Source: Gemmatimonadota bacterium (GTDB lineage Bacteria > Gemmatimonadota > Gemmatimonadetes > Gemmatimonadales > Gemmatimonadaceae). From it: a stretch of DNA of 64,000 nt. The notes beneath the pieces were generated by a model that was not told the origin of the DNA, ran no database searches, and saw nothing but the letters and a program-made list of their open reading frames with translations. The stretch lies in contig JAIOPJ010000033.1 in the NCBI GenBank assembly GCA_021413975.1, forward strand, positions 1 to 64,000, read 5' to 3'. The position numbers and the translations under genes were made by a program. Shown here one piece after another: positions 36,626 to 45,986 of this stretch (the stretch's first letter is position 1; every line of letters begins with the position of its first letter).

Positions 36626-37272
36626 ACGTCTCCTCGCTCGTCGTCGGCGCGTTCGACGAGAACTGCTGGATCCTGCACGACCCGGTGCGTGCCGAGGTCG
36701 TGCTCGTCGATCCGGGCGAGGAAGCGACACGGATCTGCGACGAGATCGAGCGCCTCGGCGCCCGGCTCGTCGCGATCTGGCTCACGCACGCGCATCTGGA
36801 CCACATCGGCGCCATCACCGGGGTCCGGCGCGCCTGGCCGGGCGTGCCCGTGCATCTGCATCCGGCCGACCTGCCCATCTATCTCAATGGCGACCGCGCG
36901 GCGGCCTACTACGGCCTGCCATTCGATCAGCCGGAGCCGCCGGAGCGCGAGCTCGCCGAAGGACAGGTCCTCGAGTTCGCCGGGGAACGCTTCACGGTCT
37001 GGCACCTCCCGGGGCATTCGCCGGGTCATGTCGCGTTCATCGGCCGGGAACACTGCTTCAGCGGTGACGTGCTCTTCGCCGGATCGATCGGCCGGAGCGA
37101 TCTCCCGCTGTGCGACCCGGCGGCACTCTCCGCGTCGCTCGCGCGGATGGTCGGCCTCCCGGGGGCGCTGCGCGTCGATCCCGGCCATGGTCCCTCCACG
37201 ACGATCGCCGCCGAGGCTGCCGGGAACCCGTTCCTCACCGGGGCGGCGCGCGTCCTCGGCGGTCGAAGCTGA
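36622..37272 (+). CDS. MBL-fold metallo-hydrolase (glyoxalase II/YcbL-like)
   Basis: This 216-residue enzyme has the metallo-beta-lactamase motif THAHLDHIG, with further ligands in LPGHSPGHV and FSGDVLFAGSIGRSDLP. It resembles the short glyoxalase II/YcbL group that hydrolyses thioesters such as S-lactoylglutathione. The actual thiol substrate in this organism is not known. Coupling to trxB by a 4-bp overlap hints at a thiol-related role. Confidence 0.88.
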   Translation: MNVSSLVVGAFDENCWILHDPVRAEVVLVDPGEEATRICDEIERLGARLVAIWLTHAHLDHIGAITGVRRAWPGVPVHLHPADLPIYLNGDRAAAYYGLPFDQPEPPERELAEGQVLEFAGERFTVWHLPGHSPGHVAFIGREHCFSGDVLFAGSIGRSDLPLCDPAALSASLARMVGLPGALRVDPGHGPSTTIAAEAAGNPFLTGAARVLGGRS

Positions 37273-37342
37273 TCACGTGGCAAATCCCCGCCTCAGTGGG
37301 GTACATATCCTGATGCACCCTTCCCTCGCCCCCTCCCGCCCC

Positions 37343-38137
37343 ATGCGCGCTCGCGTCCTCCCCATCGCGATCCTCGTCCTCGCCGGCACGGCCTGCGTCG
37401 ACACCCTGCCGGTTCCCAACGGGCGGTTCGGCACCATCACCGCCGGTGCCTACGACAACGGGGGCGGCTCCTGGGTCATGCGCCCCGAGGCCGCGTTCTA
37501 CGACAAGACCGACCTGTCGTACGTGCCGGCGGTCGGCGACACCTGCGTCATCACGTTCTATAGCCCGACGCAGACGGTCAACGCCGGCCTCCTGACGATG
37601 AATGCCGGCGACTTCCTCTTCACCAGCATCGGCGGACGGGCCGATACCTTGGCCCCGACGCCGGGGATCGGTCTGCGGGTCTACACGGCCCTCCGTCCGC
37701 TCGGCATCCCGTTCACTCCGGGTGACACGCTCTCGGTCACGGTGCCCGGCTCGCCGACCGGATTCCCGCCGTCGGCGATCTCGATCCGCACCGCCGAGGC
37801 GTTCACGCACGATCCCGTCGGCGTGCCCGCCGCGAACGCCAATCTCCCCCTCGCGTGGACGCCCGCGCCGTCGGCCGGCTCCCAGATGACGTTCTCCCTG
37901 CGCTACGCGAACAGCGTCTCCGGCGGCGGGCTGAACGAGCAGATCTTCTGTTCCTTCATCGACGACGGTGCCGCGTCGATCAACGCGAACTACCTCGAAG
38001 GATGGCGCACCGCGCTCAACAACAACCGCAGCACCCGGGCCCTGCGCGTCCGCTCGCGCGAGATCGTCGTGGACTCCCGGACGCGCCTCTCCATCATCTC
38101 TTCGTACGGCCAGCCGCTGTTGACCGTGAACTTCTGA
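37343..38137 (+). CDS. Hypothetical lipoprotein, about 264 aa
   Basis: The protein has a lipoprotein-like signal (MRARVLPIAILVLAGTACVDTLP) followed by a strand-rich secreted domain with many Gly, Ser, Thr and Pro residues. I recognise no family. ATG 37343 places the basic residues right before the hydrophobic core; ATG 37313 would add ten residues. TACATA at 37302-37307 could be a -10 element. Its stop overlaps the ATG of the aspartase gene. Confidence 0.7.
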   Translation: MRARVLPIAILVLAGTACVDTLPVPNGRFGTITAGAYDNGGGSWVMRPEAAFYDKTDLSYVPAVGDTCVITFYSPTQTVNAGLLTMNAGDFLFTSIGGRADTLAPTPGIGLRVYTALRPLGIPFTPGDTLSVTVPGSPTGFPPSAISIRTAEAFTHDPVGVPAANANLPLAWTPAPSAGSQMTFSLRYANSVSGGGLNEQIFCSFIDDGAASINANYLEGWRTALNNNRSTRALRVRSREIVVDSRTRLSIISSYGQPLLTVNF

Positions 38138-39552
38138 TGTCAAGCGTCCGCGTGGAACACGACCCGCTCGGTGCGGTCGAGGTCCCGGCGGAGGCGTGGT
38201 ACGGAGCGCAGACGGCCCGCGCCGTCGCGAACTTCCCCATCAGCGGGCTTCGGTCACACCCGCGCATCATCGACGCCGTCGTGCGCATCAAGCGCGCGGC
38301 GGCGTCGTTGCATCGTGGCACCGGGCGACTCGATCCCCGGCGTGCCGATGCGATCACGGCCGCCGCCGACCTCATCCTCGGCGGCGCTCACCGGGACCAG
38401 TTCGTGGTCGACGTCTATCAGGCCGGGGCGGGGACGTCGCTCAACATGAACGTCAACGAGGTGCTCGCGAACCTCGCGAATGCCAGCCTGGGCGCGCCGC
38501 GCGGCGCGTCGGCGCCCGTGCATCCCAACGATCACGTCAACATGGCGCAGTCCACCAATGACGTGATCCCCACCGCCATCCGCCTCTCGGCGCTCGCGGC
38601 GCTCGTGCCCGCACTCGCGTCGGTGGATCGCCTCGCCGTCTCGCTGCGTGAGCGCGCCGGCGTCTTCGACGGCCTCGTGAAGGCCGGCCGCACGCATCTG
38701 CAGGACGCCATGCCGATCCGTCTCGGGCAGGAGTTCGCGGCTTGGGCCGGCTCCGTCGAACGCGGCGAGCGGCGAGTGCGCGAGGCGGCCGACTACCTCC
38801 TCGACCTGGGGATCGGGGGCACTGCCGTGGGGACCGGCGTGAATGCCGAGGCGGTGTACGCCGAGCGCATGGTGGAGGAACTGCGTCTCCTCACCATGCT
38901 GCCGCTGCGCGCCGGCGCCGATCGCGTGCAGTTGATGCAGAGCATGGGCGACGCGGCCGGCCTCAGCGCCGCCTGGCGCACCCTCGCGCTGGATCTCGGC
39001 AAGATCGCGAGCGACCTGCGCCTCCTCGCGAGCGGCCCGCGCACCGGGCTCGATGAACTGCGCCTGCCTCCGGTCCAACCCGGCTCGAGCATCATGCCGG
39101 GCAAGGTGAACCCGAGCATCCCGGAGATGGTGAACCAGGTCGTCTTCCAGGTGATCGGGCATGACGCGACCGTCGCGGCGGCGGCGGAACACGGGCAGCT
39201 CGAGCTCAACGTGATGATGCCGGTGATCGCGCAGAACCTCGTCGCGGCGATCGAGATCCTCGGCAACGCGGCGCGGGCGCTCGACGAACGCTGCGTCCGC
39301 GGCATCGAGGCGAATCCCCCGATGCTCGCGTACTGGGTCGAGCGCTCGGCCGCCCTGGCGACGGCGCTCGCGCCCCGGATCGGCTACGCTGCGGCCGCCG
39401 CGCTGACCAAACGCTCGGTGGCCGAAGGAGTGAGCGTGCGCGACCTCGTGGTGCGTGAAGGGCTCCTGACGGCCGCGGAAGCCGAGGAGGTCTTCGACCT
39501 GCGCCGCCTCACGGAGCCGGGCGTCCCGGGCGCTGCCGGAGAGACCGGATAG
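38137..39552 (+). CDS. aspA: Aspartate ammonia-lyase (aspartase)
   Basis: This 471-residue enzyme belongs to the fumarase/aspartase superfamily, with the signature GSSIMPGKVNPSIPEMVNQV. The IPE that follows the signature, and the substrate segment QAGAGTSLNMNVNEVLANLA, match aspartases better than class II fumarases, which have SGTQSNMNxNEV and KVNPTQ. It would convert aspartate to fumarate and ammonia. The related alternative, fumarase, is not fully excluded. The gene overlaps the preceding lipoprotein stop. Confidence 0.82.
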   Translation: MSSVRVEHDPLGAVEVPAEAWYGAQTARAVANFPISGLRSHPRIIDAVVRIKRAAASLHRGTGRLDPRRADAITAAADLILGGAHRDQFVVDVYQAGAGTSLNMNVNEVLANLANASLGAPRGASAPVHPNDHVNMAQSTNDVIPTAIRLSALAALVPALASVDRLAVSLRERAGVFDGLVKAGRTHLQDAMPIRLGQEFAAWAGSVERGERRVREAADYLLDLGIGGTAVGTGVNAEAVYAERMVEELRLLTMLPLRAGADRVQLMQSMGDAAGLSAAWRTLALDLGKIASDLRLLASGPRTGLDELRLPPVQPGSSIMPGKVNPSIPEMVNQVVFQVIGHDATVAAAAEHGQLELNVMMPVIAQNLVAAIEILGNAARALDERCVRGIEANPPMLAYWVERSAALATALAPRIGYAAAAALTKRSVAEGVSVRDLVVREGLLTAAEAEEVFDLRRLTEPGVPGAAGETG

Positions 39553-39601
39553 TCCCGAGTGCCCTTGTCCCGATAGGGCGCACGAGGGCATCTTCACTGC
39601 G

Positions 39602-40057
39602 ATGCGGATCACCACTTGGGCCGAATACGGCGTCATCTGCGCGTTGCACCTGGCGCGTCGCCCCGACGAAGGACCTGTCACGGGACGCGACATCGCGGCG
39701 CGCGAGAAGCTGCCGGGCGACTACGTCGAGCAGATCCTGCTCCGGCTCCGGCGCGCCGGGATCGTGCAGAGCACCCGCGGCGCCAAGGGCGGCTACGGGC
39801 TGGCGCGTCCGTCGAGCGCGATCACGGTGCGGGAGATCATCACCGCCGCCGAGCTGGTCACCTTCGACCTGCACTGCGAGACGCATCCGCTCGACTCGGA
39901 GCGGTGCGCGCAGTCCTGCGACTGCAGCATCCGGCCGGTCTGGATGATGCTCCAGAAGAAGATCGACGATGCCCTCGAGGGCGTGCGGCTCTCCGACCTG
40001 CTCTTCGCCGAACCGCAGGTGCGCGAGCGCGTGGGTCTCCCGGTCCTCCAGGCCTGA
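39602..40057 (+). CDS. Rrf2-family transcriptional regulator (IscR/NsrR-like)
   Basis: This 151-residue protein has an N-terminal winged helix (TTWAEYGVICALHLARR, LPGDYVEQILLRLRRAGIV, STRGAKGGYGLAR) and a cysteine cluster at Cys92, Cys102, Cys106 and Cys108. Rrf2 proteins such as IscR and NsrR bind a [2Fe-2S] or [4Fe-4S] cluster through three such cysteines and regulate Fe-S, NO or redox genes. Cys92 matches the IscR position, though the spacing differs. Target genes cannot be told from this window. Confidence 0.88.
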   Translation: MRITTWAEYGVICALHLARRPDEGPVTGRDIAAREKLPGDYVEQILLRLRRAGIVQSTRGAKGGYGLARPSSAITVREIITAAELVTFDLHCETHPLDSERCAQSCDCSIRPVWMMLQKKIDDALEGVRLSDLLFAEPQVRERVGLPVLQA

Positions 40058-40065
40058 GCGGGTCC

Positions 40066-40632
40066 GTGCCGCTCCCCTTCACTCCGGGATGGCGCGAGGC
40101 GCGCGAGCGCGAGCGTCGGGCGCGACTGGTCGTGGATGCGTTGCGCCGCGAACCCGAGGAAGCCGACGTCGCGTGGCTCGCCGACGCCGCGGCCAACGGC
40201 GACCTCGACCATGCGCGGTGGGAGCTGCGGTACGCCCGCGCGGCCCTCGGCCTCGTGGTGGCGCAGCGTGATGCCCTCGCCGACCGCACCGTCGCCGATC
40301 TCTCCGCCGGCGTGCTGGGCGCCCTCGGGGCCGACCCCAACATCGCCATCGACCGGCAGGAGCTCGCGGAGCGGCAGTTCAACGAGCGCCTGCTCGCGTA
40401 TCGCGAGGCGATGACCTTGCGCGGCGGCGCGATCCCGGCCGCCGACCGGGTGGGGCGCTGCCTGCTCGCCTTCGCGAGCGACGGGGCGCGCACCGCCGGC
40501 GCACCGCTCGCCTACGCCATCGAGCTGCTCCAGCGCTACGCCGACGAGGCCGCCGAGTCACTGCGGGCGGCGTACGGCGAGGCGCAGCTCCCCGAGGACG
40601 TGAAACCGTCCGTCATCCGGGGTATCAGCTAG
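40066..40632 (+). CDS. Helical hypothetical protein, 188 aa
   Basis: This 188-residue protein is rich in Ala, Arg, Glu and Leu and is probably almost all helix, with no signal or membrane segment. I recognise no family. GTG 40066 lies 8 bp after the Rrf2 stop and gives the N terminus PLPFTPGWREARERERRA. Upstream extensions in the same frame run through the Rrf2 gene and are shadows. A hairpin follows its stop. Confidence 0.65.
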   Translation: MPLPFTPGWREARERERRARLVVDALRREPEEADVAWLADAAANGDLDHARWELRYARAALGLVVAQRDALADRTVADLSAGVLGALGADPNIAIDRQELAERQFNERLLAYREAMTLRGGAIPAADRVGRCLLAFASDGARTAGAPLAYAIELLQRYADEAAESLRAAYGEAQLPEDVKPSVIRGIS

Positions 40633-40646
40633 GAGCCCGCGAAAGG

Positions 40647-40684
40647 ACGAAGCGGGAGACCCCGTGAGGAGGCTCCCGCTTCGT
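40647..40684. terminator. Hairpin between convergent genes (helical protein and tRNA-Leu)
   Basis: ACGAAGCGGGAG (40647-40658) and its perfect complement (40673-40684) form a 12-bp stem with a 14-base loop, 14 bp after the stop of the plus-strand gene. The tRNA gene converges from the other side, so the hairpin may serve both strands. No T run follows. Confidence 0.6.
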
Positions 40685-40718
40685 GCTGATCCTCTTGGCG
40701 CGGTGTCAGGCCACCGCC

Positions 40719-40805
<87 letters not shown>

Positions 40806-40814
40806 AAGTCGCGA

Positions 40815-40843
40815 AACGTACCGGACGCGGATACCCAAGTCAA
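40815..40843 (-). promoter_or_regulatory. Promoter of tRNA-Leu
   Basis: On the minus strand TTGACT (40843-40838) and TACGTT (40820-40815) are separated by exactly 17 bp, and the -10 lies 9 bp before the mature tRNA 5' end. This is the best sigma-70-type match in the window. Confidence 0.65.
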
Positions 40844-40871
40844 CGATGAATCGTCATTCTTCACTGCCCTG

Positions 40872-41345
40872 ATGATGACCAAACCGCCGCCCGATGACGC
40901 CATCGTTCCCATCGCCCGGAACAAGCGCGCCCGCCTCGACTACGAGATCTTCGAGACGTGGGAGGCGGGGCTGGTGCTGTCCGGGACCGAGGTGAAGTCG
41001 TTGCGCGACGGTCGGGTGCAGATCGGCGATGCGTACGGCGTCGTGAAGGACGGCGAGGTCTGGCTGCTCAACGCGCACATCGCGCCGTACGAGCAGGGGA
41101 ACATCTGGAATCACCCACCGCTGCGCACCCGCAAGCTCCTGCTGCACCAGAAGGAGATCCGGAGCCTCATCGGTGCGGTGGAACGGAAGGGACTCACGCT
41201 CGTGGCGCTCGAACTCTACTTCAAGCATGGCCGCGCCAAGGTGCGGATCGGTCTGGGACGGGGCAAGAAGCTCCACGACAAGCGCGCCGACCTGAAGGAG
41301 AAGGACGACCAGCGCGACATGCAGCGCGCGTTGCGGACCCGGTGA
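40872..41345 (+). CDS. smpB: SsrA-binding protein SmpB
   Basis: This 157-residue protein is the trans-translation factor SmpB, which delivers tmRNA to stalled ribosomes. Typical stretches are RNKRARLDYEIFETWEAGLVLSG, TEVKSLRDGRVQIGDAY, LLHQKEI and the basic tail GRGKKLHDKRADLKEKDD. Two tandem ATG codons (40872, 40875) lie at the start. The stop overlaps the amidase ATG (TGATG). No tmRNA gene is seen nearby. Confidence 0.97.
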   Translation: MMTKPPPDDAIVPIARNKRARLDYEIFETWEAGLVLSGTEVKSLRDGRVQIGDAYGVVKDGEVWLLNAHIAPYEQGNIWNHPPLRTRKLLLHQKEIRSLIGAVERKGLTLVALELYFKHGRAKVRIGLGRGKKLHDKRADLKEKDDQRDMQRALRTR

Positions 41346-42664
41346 TGTCCCGTCGCGCCCGCCTTCGGTTGCTCGCGGTGCTGACCCTCGCGGTCGGCGC
41401 CGGCGCGGGTGCGCCCCCGGGCGATGTCATCCGGGTGAAGGGCGTCTCCGGCGACACGGTGTTGCGCCTCGCGCCCTCGGCGTCGGGTGGACTCGTGCCG
41501 GCCGACGTCATGGCCCGCCTGCTCGGCGGCGTGCTCGACAGCCTGGGGGACGGGCGCTGGCGGCTCGGGCTGTACGGCACGACGCTCGAACTGCGCGAGG
41601 GCCTCCCGTTCGTCACGTACAACGGCTTCGCGCTTCCGCTGCTCGAGTCGACGCGGCTCATCGACGGCGCGCCGCACGTCGCGCTCCAGCTGTTCAGTGA
41701 GATCATCCCGCGCTTCGGCATCGGGATCCTCTGGGACCGCTCGCGCGCCGAGGTCCGGCTCTTCCAGGGGATCGCGAAGCGCTCGGTGCCGGTCGGATCC
41801 GTCGCGCCGGATCCCGTCGACGTGCCGGTCCCGGTCGCTCCCGCCAGGAATGGCGCTGCGAGCGTCGCAGCCGGCGGCGCCGGCGCAGTCCCGGCTGCGG
41901 TCGGCCGCGTGTCCGCGCCGGTGCCCGCGGGCCTGTCGAGGAGGTACACCGTCGTCGTCGACGCCGGACACGGCGGCCGGGACCCCGGCATGCGCGGCGC
42001 CGTGGTCGGCGGGCGCGCCCTCTCCGAGGCCCGGATCACGCTGGCGGTCGCGAGGCGGCTCGAGCGGCTGCTCGAGGCCAAGGGGATGCGGGTGATCATG
42101 ACGCGCACGGCCGATACGCTGATCGCGCTCTACGACCGCGGGCCGATCGCCAACCGGGCCGAGGGTGATCTCTTCCTCTCGGTGCACGTGAACTCGGCGA
42201 ATCCCCGGTGGAAGAACCCGACGTCCGCGCGCGGCTTCGAGACGTACTATCTCTCCACCGCACGCACGGAGGACGAGCAACACGTCGAGGCGATGGAGAA
42301 CGAGGTCGTGCGGTTCGAGACCGAGACCGCGCGACCGGCGCAGGACGCGCTCTCCTTCATCCTCAACGACCTGGCGCGCAACGAGCACCTGCGCGAGTCG
42401 AGCGATCTCGCCACGGTGGTGCAGCAGAAGCTCGCCGGCTTCCATCCCGGTCCGAGTCGCGGTGTCAAACAGGCCGGATTCGCCGTGCTCTCCACCGCCT
42501 ACATGCCCGCCGTCCTCGTCGAACTCGGCTTCGGCTCCAACCCTGAGGACGCCCGGTGGATGAGCAGTGACCGTGGGCAGGAGGAGGCGGCGAGCGCCAT
42601 CGCCGACGCCGCGTTCGAGTACCTGCAGCACTACGACCGTCGCAAGCGCGGGGCGCAGCGGTGA
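41345..42664 (+). CDS. N-acetylmuramoyl-L-alanine amidase (Amidase_3, AmiC-like)
   Basis: This 439-residue exported protein has a signal peptide (RLRLLAVLTLAVGAGAGA), an N-terminal domain of about 120 residues resembling the copper-amine-oxidase-like or AMIN fold, a Pro/Val/Ala linker, and a zinc amidase domain from about residue 200. Zinc and catalytic residues are visible as DAGHGGRDPG (His209), LSEARITLA (Glu228), SVHVNSAN and VELGFGSNPED. It cleaves the bond between MurNAc and the stem peptide in septal or turnover peptidoglycan. The start overlaps smpB and the end overlaps pyrD. Confidence 0.92.
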   Translation: MSRRARLRLLAVLTLAVGAGAGAPPGDVIRVKGVSGDTVLRLAPSASGGLVPADVMARLLGGVLDSLGDGRWRLGLYGTTLELREGLPFVTYNGFALPLLESTRLIDGAPHVALQLFSEIIPRFGIGILWDRSRAEVRLFQGIAKRSVPVGSVAPDPVDVPVPVAPARNGAASVAAGGAGAVPAAVGRVSAPVPAGLSRRYTVVVDAGHGGRDPGMRGAVVGGRALSEARITLAVARRLERLLEAKGMRVIMTRTADTLIALYDRGPIANRAEGDLFLSVHVNSANPRWKNPTSARGFETYYLSTARTEDEQHVEAMENEVVRFETETARPAQDALSFILNDLARNEHLRESSDLATVVQQKLAGFHPGPSRGVKQAGFAVLSTAYMPAVLVELGFGSNPEDARWMSSDRGQEEAASAIADAAFEYLQHYDRRKRGAQR

Positions 42665-43587
42665 ACGCCGGCCTCACCGTCCCGGTGTTGGGACTCGAGT
42701 TCCAGAATCCGATCCTGCTGGCCGCCGGCACCGCGGCCTACGGGCGCGAACTCGCCGACGTGATGCCGCTGGAGGAACTCGGTGGCTTCGTCACCAAGGC
42801 GGTCTCGCTCGAGAAGCGGCCGGGCGCCCCGGCGCCGCGCGTGGCCGACTTCGCGGGCGGGATGATCAACGCGGTCGGCCTCGCGAATCCCGGCGTCGAC
42901 GACGTGCTCGCCGGGGATCTGCCCTGGATCGCCGCCAACGTCCGCCGGCCGCGCGTGCTCGTGAACGTCGTCGGGCGCGAGGCCGGCGATTTCGGCGCCG
43001 TCGTCGCCCGGCTCGACCAGGCGGCGGGCGTGGAAGGTTATGAGCTCAACGTCAGCTGCCCCAACGTGAAGCAGGGCGGACTCGAGTTCGGGGCCGATCC
43101 GGTCGCGCTGGCGGAGGTCGTCCGCGGCGCGCGCGCGGCGACCCGCAAGCCGATCGTGGTGAAGCTGTCGCCCACGCTGCCGCAGATCGGCGAGGTCGCG
43201 AAGCGCGCGGTCGACGCGGGGGCCGACGGGATCACGGTGGTGAACACGATCCCCGGTCTCGTCATCGACGTCGAGCGTCGCCGTCCGGTGCTCGGGTTCG
43301 GATCCGGCGGCGTGAGCGGACCGGGACTCCTCGCCGTCGGCCTGCTGGCCGTGCGCCGCGTGCGCCAGGCCGTCCCGGTGCCGATCGTCGGTGCGGGCGG
43401 CGTGCAATGCGCGACCGACGTGGTGCAGTACCTCATGGCCGGCGCGGATCTCGTCGCGGTCGGCACCGCCGCCATGGCGGACCCCAAGCTTCCGGCGCGC
43501 CTCGTGCGCGACCTCGGTCGCTGGTGCGACGCGCACGGCGTGAAGCGCGTCGCCGAGCTCACCGGCACGTTGGAGTGGCCCGCATGA
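42661..43587 (+). CDS. pyrD: Dihydroorotate dehydrogenase, class 1B catalytic subunit
   Basis: This 308-residue cytosolic flavoprotein oxidises dihydroorotate to orotate in pyrimidine synthesis. The catalytic base is Cys133 in [13 protein letters not shown], as in class 1 enzymes. Its FMN site includes VNTIPG and [20 protein letters not shown]. Class 1B enzymes normally pair with the Fe-S/FAD subunit PyrK, whose gene is not adjacent here. GTG 42661 overlaps the amidase stop, and pyrF follows with a 4-bp overlap. Confidence 0.95.
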   Translation: MNAGLTVPVLGLEFQNPILLAAGTAAYGRELADVMPLEELGGFVTKAVSLEKRPGAPAPRVADFAGGMINAVGLANPGVDDVLAGDLPWIAANVRRPRVLVNVVGREAGDFGAVVARLDQAAGVEGYELNVSCPNVKQGGLEFGADPVALAEVVRGARAATRKPIVVKLSPTLPQIGEVAKRAVDAGADGITVVNTIPGLVIDVERRRPVLGFGSGGVSGPGLLAVGLLAVRRVRQAVPVPIVGAGGVQCATDVVQYLMAGADLVAVGTAAMADPKLPARLVRDLGRWCDAHGVKRVAELTGTLEWPA

Positions 43588-44294
43588 CCCCTCTCGCCGG
43601 CGCGACCTTGCGCGCCCAACCGATCGTCGCCCTCGACGTGCCCACGCTCGATGCGGCGCGCGCCATCGTGGACCGCCTCGGCCCGCGCGCCGACTTCGTG
43701 AAGGTCGGGCTCGAACTCTACACGGCCGAGGGGCCGCGGGTGGTCGAGTGGATGCAGGCGAACGGCCGTCGCGTCTTCCTCGACCTCAAGCTCCACGACA
43801 TCCCCAACACCGTGAAGGGGGCCGCCCGCTCCGCGGCGAGCATGGGGGTCGCGCTGCTGACGGTGCACGGGTACGGCGGCGCGGCCATGGTCGAGGCCGC
43901 GGTGGAGGGAGCCGGGGCGACCACGGGGATCCTCGTGGTCACGGTGCTCACGAGCTTCGACGGCCGGTCCCTCGGCGTGGCGCTGGGTCGCGAGGTGGAG
44001 GAGATGGGTGCCGAGGTGACGCGCCTGGCCGCGGTCGCGCAGGCGGCGCGGGCGCACGGCGTGGTCTGCTCCGGGCACGAGGTGGCGGCGGTGCGATCGA
44101 CCTTCCCGGGGTTGTCACCGTTGGTGCCCGGGCTCCGGCTCGAGGGTGGCGCGACGCACGATCAGTCGCGCGTCGTCACGCCGGCGCGGGCCGCGGCGGA
44201 CGGGGCCTCGTATCTCGTGCTCGGGCGCGCGGTGACGGCCGCCGCCGATCCGGCGACGGCTCTCGACGGCGTGCTCGCCAGTCTCGGCGGCTGA
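43584..44294 (+). CDS. pyrF: Orotidine 5'-phosphate decarboxylase
   Basis: This 236-residue enzyme catalyses the last step of UMP synthesis. The catalytic tetrad motif is [13 protein letters not shown] (Asp-x-Lys-x2-Asp), and the C-terminal phosphate loop is [13 protein letters not shown]. The ATG overlaps the pyrD stop, so pyrD and pyrF are coupled. A hairpin follows 12 bp after the stop. Confidence 0.96.
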   Translation: MTPLAGATLRAQPIVALDVPTLDAARAIVDRLGPRADFVKVGLELYTAEGPRVVEWMQANGRRVFLDLKLHDIPNTVKGAARSAASMGVALLTVHGYGGAAMVEAAVEGAGATTGILVVTVLTSFDGRSLGVALGREVEEMGAEVTRLAAVAQAARAHGVVCSGHEVAAVRSTFPGLSPLVPGLRLEGGATHDQSRVVTPARAAADGASYLVLGRAVTAAADPATALDGVLASLGG

Positions 44295-44306
44295 CGCGTC
44301 GGCGCG

Positions 44307-44327
44307 GGGTCCCCCAGAGGGGGATCC
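44307..44327 (+). terminator. Hairpin after pyrF
   Basis: A nine-pair stem (44307-44315 with 44319-44327, one G:U) around a three-base AGA loop lies 12 bp after the pyrF stop. The stem is C/G-rich and no T run follows. Confidence 0.45.
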
Positions 44328-44378
44328 GGGCGCTCGGAAGGCGATTCCGGACCATTGCGTACACGTCGGTCCGGCCCC

Positions 44379-44407
44379 TTGTGTCAAGGGGTTCCGCTGA
44401 CTATGCT
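44379..44407 (+). promoter_or_regulatory. Promoter of the alpha ribosomal operon, with overlapping palindrome
   Basis: TTGTGT (44379-44384) and TATGCT (44402-44407) are separated by 17 bp. The start of rpmJ is 65 bp further. The -35 lies inside a perfect palindrome CCCCTTG-TGT-CAAGGGG (44375-44391). Confidence 0.55.
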
Positions 44408-44471
44408 CCGTGTCTGCCCGAAAAGCGGGCATTTCCAAGCATTCAGTTCAGTCCGGCCTTTTGGAGTCCCC

Positions 44472-44588
44472 GTGAAAGTTCGCAGCAGCGTGAAGCCGAT
44501 TTGCGAGCACTGCAAGGTGGTCAAGCGTGCAGGCGTGACGCGCATCATCTGCAAGCGCAATCCCAAGCACAAGCAGCGGCAGGGTTAA
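44472..44588 (+). CDS. rpmJ: Ribosomal protein bL36
   Basis: This 38-residue protein has the zinc-binding set CEHC, one further Cys in [14 protein letters not shown], and His, so it is the zinc-containing form. The GTG at 44472 gives the standard [15 protein letters not shown] terminus; longer readings upstream are not bL36. It is the first gene of the alpha operon here. Confidence 0.97.
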   Translation: MKVRSSVKPICEHCKVVKRAGVTRIICKRNPKHKQRQG

Positions 44589-44593
44589 CAGAC

Positions 44594-44971
44594 ATGGCTC
44601 GAATTTCCGGCGTGGATCTTCCGCGCGACAAGAAGGTCGAGATCGGCCTCACGTACATCTACGGCATCGGGCGCGTGTTGTCCCGCCGTATCCTCGCAGC
44701 CACCGGCGTGAATCCGGAGCAGCGCATCCGTGACCTCTCCGACGCTGACGTGAACAAGCTCCGTCAGGAGATCGAGAAGTTGTATCGCGTCGAGGGTGCG
44801 CTCCGCACCGAGATCGCGATGAACGTGAAGCGCCTCATGGACATCGGCTCGTACCGCGGCATCCGGCATCGCCGGAACCTGCCGGTGCGTGGCCAGCGCA
44901 CGCACACGAACGCCCGCACCAAGAAGGGGCCGCGCCGCGCGATCGCGGGCAAGAAGAAGGTGACCAAGTAA
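44594..44971 (+). CDS. rpsM: Ribosomal protein uS13
   Basis: This 125-residue protein of the small-subunit head begins [26 protein letters not shown] and ends in the basic tail [14 protein letters not shown] with the [11 protein letters not shown] motif. It starts 5 bp after rpmJ, and its stop overlaps the rpsK ATG. Confidence 0.98.
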   Translation: MARISGVDLPRDKKVEIGLTYIYGIGRVLSRRILAATGVNPEQRIRDLSDADVNKLRQEIEKLYRVEGALRTEIAMNVKRLMDIGSYRGIRHRRNLPVRGQRTHTNARTKKGPRRAIAGKKKVTK

Positions 44972-45348
44972 TGGCGATCGGGAAGAAGACCAAGAAGGTG
45001 GTCGAGGCCGAGGGTGTGGCGCACGTCAACGCGACGTTCAACAACACCCTGATCACGATCACGGATCCCCACGGCAACGCCGTCTCCTGGGGCTCGGCCG
45101 GCAAGGCCGGGTTCAAGGGCTCCAAGAAGTCCACGCCGTTCGCCGCGACCGTCGCGGCCGAGCAGTGCGCACGCGAGGCGATGTCGCTCGGTGTGCGTCG
45201 CGTGCACGTGAAGGTCCAGGGCCCGGGCTCCGGGCGCGAGTCGGCCATCCAGGCGCTCGCCTCGGCCGGCCTGCAGGTCAAGTCCATCAAGGACGTGACT
45301 CCAATTCCGCACAACGGCTGCCGGCCGCCCAAGCGCCGGAGGGTCTAA
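44971..45348 (+). CDS. rpsK: Ribosomal protein uS11
   Basis: This 125-residue platform protein of the 30S subunit has typical motifs [38 protein letters not shown] and the ending [18 protein letters not shown]. Its ATG overlaps the rpsM stop (TAATG). Confidence 0.98.
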   Translation: MAIGKKTKKVVEAEGVAHVNATFNNTLITITDPHGNAVSWGSAGKAGFKGSKKSTPFAATVAAEQCAREAMSLGVRRVHVKVQGPGSGRESAIQALASAGLQVKSIKDVTPIPHNGCRPPKRRRV

Positions 45349-45351
45349 GCA

Positions 45352-45984
45352 ATGCGTTATACAGGTCCCAGCTGCCGGCAGTGCCGGCGTGAAGGTACGA
45401 AGCTCTTCCTCAAGGGCACCAAGTGCTTCACCGAGAAGTGCCCGGTGGAACGCCGCCCCTACGCGCCCGGCCAGCACGGCCAGACGACGGCGCGCCGCCG
45501 CAAGGTGAGCGAGTACGCCAAGCAGCTCCGTGAGAAGCAGAAGATCAAGCGCATCTACGGGCTCAGCGAGAAGCAGTTCCGCAACACGTTCGAGCGCGTC
45601 TCGTCGCTCCCGGGCGTGACCGGCCACAACCTCCTCGCCGCACTCGAGAGCCGCCTCGACAACATGGTGTACCGGATGGGCTTCGCCGCGAGCCGCAAGG
45701 CCGCGCGCCAGCTGATCCGTCACCGTCACGTCGAAGTGAACGCGAAGTCGGTCGACATCCCGAGCTTCAACGTGCAGCCGGGTCAGGAGATCCGGATGCG
45801 CCAGAAGTCCCGCGAGCTCGTGATCGTCGCCTCGGCGCTCGAAGTCGCGTCGCGCGGTGCCACGCCGAGCTGGCTGGCCGTCGACAAGGACACGTTCTCG
45901 GGCCGCATGCTCGAGCGTCCGCAGCGGCAGTCGATCCCGATCGCGGCGCAGGAACAGCTCGTCGTCGAGCTCTATTCGAAGTAG
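45352..45984 (+). CDS. rpsD: Ribosomal protein uS4
   Basis: This 210-residue protein initiates 30S assembly and, in well-studied bacteria, represses its own operon. The N terminus has cysteines at 8, 11, 25 and 30 (SCRQCRREG, KCFTEKCPVERR), the zinc-binding form. An S4 RNA-binding domain follows (LESRLDNMVYRMGFAASR). A large hairpin lies between this gene and rpoA. Confidence 0.98.
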   Translation: MRYTGPSCRQCRREGTKLFLKGTKCFTEKCPVERRPYAPGQHGQTTARRRKVSEYAKQLREKQKIKRIYGLSEKQFRNTFERVSSLPGVTGHNLLAALESRLDNMVYRMGFAASRKAARQLIRHRHVEVNAKSVDIPSFNVQPGQEIRMRQKSRELVIVASALEVASRGATPSWLAVDKDTFSGRMLERPQRQSIPIAAQEQLVVELYSK

Positions 45985-45986
45985 CC

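Noticed and set aside
38137-39552. Class II fumarase as the identity of this gene
   Set aside because: The QAGAGTS and KVNPSIPE segments fit aspartase better, so aspartase was preferred, though fumarase is not fully excluded.
40806-42664. tmRNA gene near smpB
   Set aside because: I looked on both strands for a tRNA-Ala-like half with a tag-peptide frame and found only tRNA-Leu and protein genes.
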